This document shows, piece after piece, positions 61,677 to 64,000 of a stretch of DNA of 64,000 nucleotides (positions within the stretch are counted from its first letter, which is position 1; each line of letters opens with the position of its first letter). The notes below the pieces were generated by a model, which saw only the letters and a program-made list of their open reading frames with translations, made no database searches and had not been told where the DNA came from. A program made the translations under genes and the position numbers. This DNA comes from Candidatus Solibacter sp. (GTDB taxonomy: Bacteria; Acidobacteriota; Terriglobia; Bryobacterales; Bryobacteraceae), in NCBI GenBank assembly GCA_013822245.1, contig PNKE01000014.1, forward strand, positions 124,001 through 188,000. The letters run 5' to 3'.

Positions 61677-64000
61677 TCAACCGGCGAGCAGCCATGAGGC
61701 GTCGCCGGCGGCGAGCAGAAGGAGTCCGGCGAGGCGGCCCTCGGCGAGGGCCTTGCGTTTGGTTTCAAGCAGGACCTGGCCGGCGGGTTTGGGAGCGGGA
61801 CGGCAGGCGGCGAGAGTTTCGACGAAGATGCGGGCGATGGCGGGGGCGTCATCGGCGAGGAGTTCGGCGATGGGGGAGATGACGAGGGCGGCGTGGTTGC
61901 GGCGGAACTGGGCGGGCAGGCTCATGAAATCGATGCGGGCATGGGCGGCGCCGCAGCCGAGCAGCAGGACGAGGGGCTGTTGCGGCGGCTCGGCGACGAC
62001 ATCGGCGGGTTCTATGCCCGGCGGGTCCTTCATCTCGTGCTGGATCTCCATGACGGGGGGCTGGAGGTTGTGATCGACATGGGGCATGAGCAGGAGCATG
62101 GATGGGCGGGCGGAGGAGATCAGGGTGGACCAGGTGGTCCAGCCGGATGCCTGGTGCAGGGCTTGGGCCTTCTTGAGGGCGGTGGCCAGTTTCTTTGACG
62201 CCTTGGCTGGGACGCGGCCGGATTGGGCGTGGAGGACGGAGGCCAGCGGGGTGAGCGTTTCACGGCCGGCGACGGGCTCGTTGGTGATTTCGATGGACTC
62301 GCCGGCGCGGGAGTCGGCGATGGCGCTGTGCCATTCGATGACGCGGCGCAGGCCCCAGAAGCCGAAGGGGCAGACGGTGGAGCGGGCGTTGGTTTCCTGG
62401 TCGCAGGAGCAGCGTGCGGCGCCGGAGGAGAGGGCTTCGAGGGCCTTGGGACAGACCTTGGCAGTGGACTTGGGGGCGGGGAACTCGTAGCAGAGTTCGA
62501 TGGGGACGCGGGTGGCCGAGCCGGCGTCGTTGACGATGAGAGGCCCGTCGCTGGAGGCGATCTGCCGCATCAGCTTATCGGCGACGAGCGCCTGTCGCAG
62601 GGCGGCGCCGAGCTGGGCGATGCGGGCCAGGCCGCGGGCGGCGGATTTATCGGTGGTCCAGTTGCGGAGGGTCTCCCAATCGATGGTGTCGAATTCGGCG
62701 GAGATGGCGTCGACGGCGGCCTTGATGCCGGGCAGGGGGACGCGGGCGGCGTTGAGGCCGCGGACCGAACTGACGGCGGCGTCTTCAAGGCGGATCGTGC
62801 CGGCCGCGGGCGCGACATCGCGCAGGCCGAGAGAAAGCGGGCGGGGCATGGCGCCGATGCGAAATTCGGTCTTCGCGGGCGGCGGCGTGGGGCCGGGGGT
62901 TCCGCCGATCACTTCGACGCGGAGAACGCCTTCCTGGAGGAGCCGGTTGTTGTGATAGACCGAGATCCAGCCTTCGAACAGGTTGGACGCGGCCGAGGCG
63001 GTGAACTCGAAGCGGCATTCGGAGCTGGCGCCGGCGCGGGGCAGGAAGATGGTTTTCAGCTCGCCGGCGGGGCAGGAGTTGGGTTCAGTGAAGACGACGG
63101 CGAGCGAGACGCCCGACTCTTCAGGCCGGATGGGCGGCTCAGGGAAAGATTCCTTGCCGCGCGCCCAGCCCTTGTCGGACGGGCCAATCTTGATGTTCAG
63201 GCCGTAGAGTTTGCCGGCTTCGAGGGCGGACTGGGGTTTGACGCGGGTCTTGCCGATGGCGTCGAGGCGGTGGAGGAGATGGCGCGTGGCCGGTTTGGCG
63301 GGCGCCTTCGGGACTGCGGGTTCAGCCACGGGCGGGGCATCGAAGGCAGCGGCGGCGGCGGGAGTTGGAGGCGGTGGAGGTGGCGGGGGCGGCGGTGGAG
63401 GAGGGGGCGGCGGCGCGGCGGCGGCCATTTCGGCGATGACTGACGCGTCGCCGGATTCGGAGACAAAGCCGTGGTTGACGTTCAACAGCCGGATGGCCTC
63501 GCCGGCCGGCAGGCGTGCGGCGGTTTTGCCGAGGATGCGGCCGGCCAGGGCGGGCATGTCGATCGAGTTGAGCACAAGGTCGGCGGCGACGCGGCGAATG
63601 CGCTTCTTGAGCGGGTCAATGAAGTTGGACAGGACGGCCTGTTGGAGGAATTCCCCGGTGGACCAGAGGGCCGCGCCTGGGATGGAGATGCGGGAGAGAG
63701 CGACATCGACGGGGAAGTTGTGGGAGAGTTCTTCAACGAATCGATAGAACCAGGCGGTCTCGGGCGAAGGGTATGGGACCGAGAGGATGGCGTTTGCCTG
63801 GGCGAGGGCGAGCAGATCGTTGGCGCAGGCGGCGATGGCGGGCAAGGCGTGTTCGTTGACGCCACAGAGGATGACGAGGTCGCAGGTGAGCGGGACGGGC
63901 GAAGCTCTGAGGGCGGCGAGCGGTTTTTTGCCCGCGGCGACGAAGAGGATGTCGGAGTTGCAGCCTTCGGCCATGCGGGTCATGGAGCGCATCCAGGGGA
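61677..64000 (-). CDS. Large CHAT-like multidomain protein, 5' end beyond the window
   Basis: The frame stays open to the right edge, giving at least 774 residues; the ATG at 63992 is probably internal. The C-terminal 130 residues look like a CHAT (caspase-like) protease: MLLLMPHVDHN supplies the candidate catalytic His and VLLLGCGAAHARIDF the Cys, followed by ALVISPIAELLADDAPAIAR and a closing LAGLLLLAAGDASW. The N-terminal part (CDLVILCGVNEHALPAIAA, then FVEELSHNFPVDVALSRI) may be a second degenerate copy. Between them are a 16-residue poly-proline tract and a beta-rich middle (FEFTASAASNLFEGWISVYH). A Cys-rich segment (CSCDQETNARSTVC) may bind metal. The protein heads the MBL-patatin operon. 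Confidence 0.65.
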   Translation of the reverse strand, partial: PWMRSMTRMAEGCNSDILFVAAGKKPLAALRASPVPLTCDLVILCGVNEHALPAIAACANDLLALAQANAILSVPYPSPETAWFYRFVEELSHNFPVDVALSRISIPGAALWSTGEFLQQAVLSNFIDPLKKRIRRVAADLVLNSIDMPALAGRILGKTAARLPAGEAIRLLNVNHGFVSESGDASVIAEMAAAAPPPPPPPPPPPPPPPPTPAAAAAFDAPPVAEPAVPKAPAKPATRHLLHRLDAIGKTRVKPQSALEAGKLYGLNIKIGPSDKGWARGKESFPEPPIRPEESGVSLAVVFTEPNSCPAGELKTIFLPRAGASSECRFEFTASAASNLFEGWISVYHNNRLLQEGVLRVEVIGGTPGPTPPPAKTEFRIGAMPRPLSLGLRDVAPAAGTIRLEDAAVSSVRGLNAARVPLPGIKAAVDAISAEFDTIDWETLRNWTTDKSAARGLARIAQLGAALRQALVADKLMRQIASSDGPLIVNDAGSATRVPIELCYEFPAPKSTAKVCPKALEALSSGAARCSCDQETNARSTVCPFGFWGLRRVIEWHSAIADSRAGESIEITNEPVAGRETLTPLASVLHAQSGRVPAKASKKLATALKKAQALHQASGWTTWSTLISSARPSMLLLMPHVDHNLQPPVMEIQHEMKDPPGIEPADVVAEPPQQPLVLLLGCGAAHARIDFMSLPAQFRRNHAALVISPIAELLADDAPAIARIFVETLAACRPAPKPAGQVLLETKRKALAEGRLAGLLLLAAGDASWLLAG
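63366..63413 (-). repeat. Poly-proline codon run
   Basis: Sixteen consecutive proline codons (mixed CCG/CCC/CCT/CCA) flanked by alanine runs. It probably forms a stiff linker between the N-terminal module and the rest of the CHAT-like protein. Such runs need EF-P for smooth translation. Confidence 0.85.

Noticed and set aside
63366-63413. Plus-strand poly-glycine frame over the proline run
   Set aside because: It is the reverse reading of the proline codons in the CHAT-like gene; no start signal or domain is present.

Overview
The window looks like a chromosomal segment of an acidobacterium of the Bryobacterales/Solibacter type. This is inferred from the high-GC, GCC/CGC-rich coding style, a beta-propeller protein ending in the Solibacter-type C-terminal domain (TIGR03437-like, 57012-59177), a second secreted propeller protein with a related tail, a PEP-CTERM protein, and many secreted sugar-active enzymes and sugar-phosphate epimerases. 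No rRNA, tRNA, CRISPR array, insertion sequence or phage gene was recognised.

Layout. 1-5.2 kb: tail of an amidohydrolase, a methyltransferase, then minus-strand genes for a propeller protein, a rhodanese, MurQ and a DegT-type aminotransferase. 5.2-8.4 kb: a large exported GH2 enzyme whose start codon overlaps the start of the divergent aminotransferase. 8.7-10.5 kb: PEP-CTERM protein, PspC-like protein and a small unknown. 10.6-13.8 kb: a ROK / LmbE deacetylase / TIM-barrel isomerase operon ending in a hairpin. With MurQ and the GH2 enzyme this suggests amino-sugar metabolism.

13.9-27.8 kb: one tightly packed eight-gene operon (DUF4159 protein, vWA plus amidotransferase-like membrane protein, caspase-like protein without its cysteine, TPR metallopeptidase, MoxR ATPase, DUF58 protein, BatA-like vWA protein, and a giant DUF4175-like protein with Gly-Gln-Gln repeats). 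It is a MoxR/Bat envelope system with unusual additions.

28.0-31.4 kb: an accessory island holding an HU-like mini-protein, an HU-like/TIR fusion, a small HEAT-like membrane protein and an AbiE-like antitoxin/nucleotidyltransferase pair of visibly lower GC. It is a likely defence locus. 31.5-36.3 kb: secreted sugar-related proteins (DUF1080, epimerase, Gfo/Idh/MocA), a small glycine-rich protein and an MFS transporter.

36.6-50.3 kb: DksA-like regulator, a three-gene operon (molybdopterin oxidoreductase, lipoprotein, large membrane protein), GH51 arabinofuranosidase, FabH, a zinc peptidase-like protein, two membrane proteins of unknown role, a 36-residue exported peptide, a small unknown, an XRE regulator, PheA and a cyclophilin lipoprotein. 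50.5-56.0 kb: leucine biosynthesis genes leuA-B-C-D on the minus strand, divergent from a LysR regulator with a perfect T-N11-A palindrome between them. 56.2-59.2 kb: two translationally coupled secreted proteins. 59.4-64 kb: an operon entering from beyond the right edge that encodes a CHAT-like protein, a metallo-beta-lactamase-fold hydrolase and a patatin-like phospholipase. This trio is the best candidate for an undescribed effector system.
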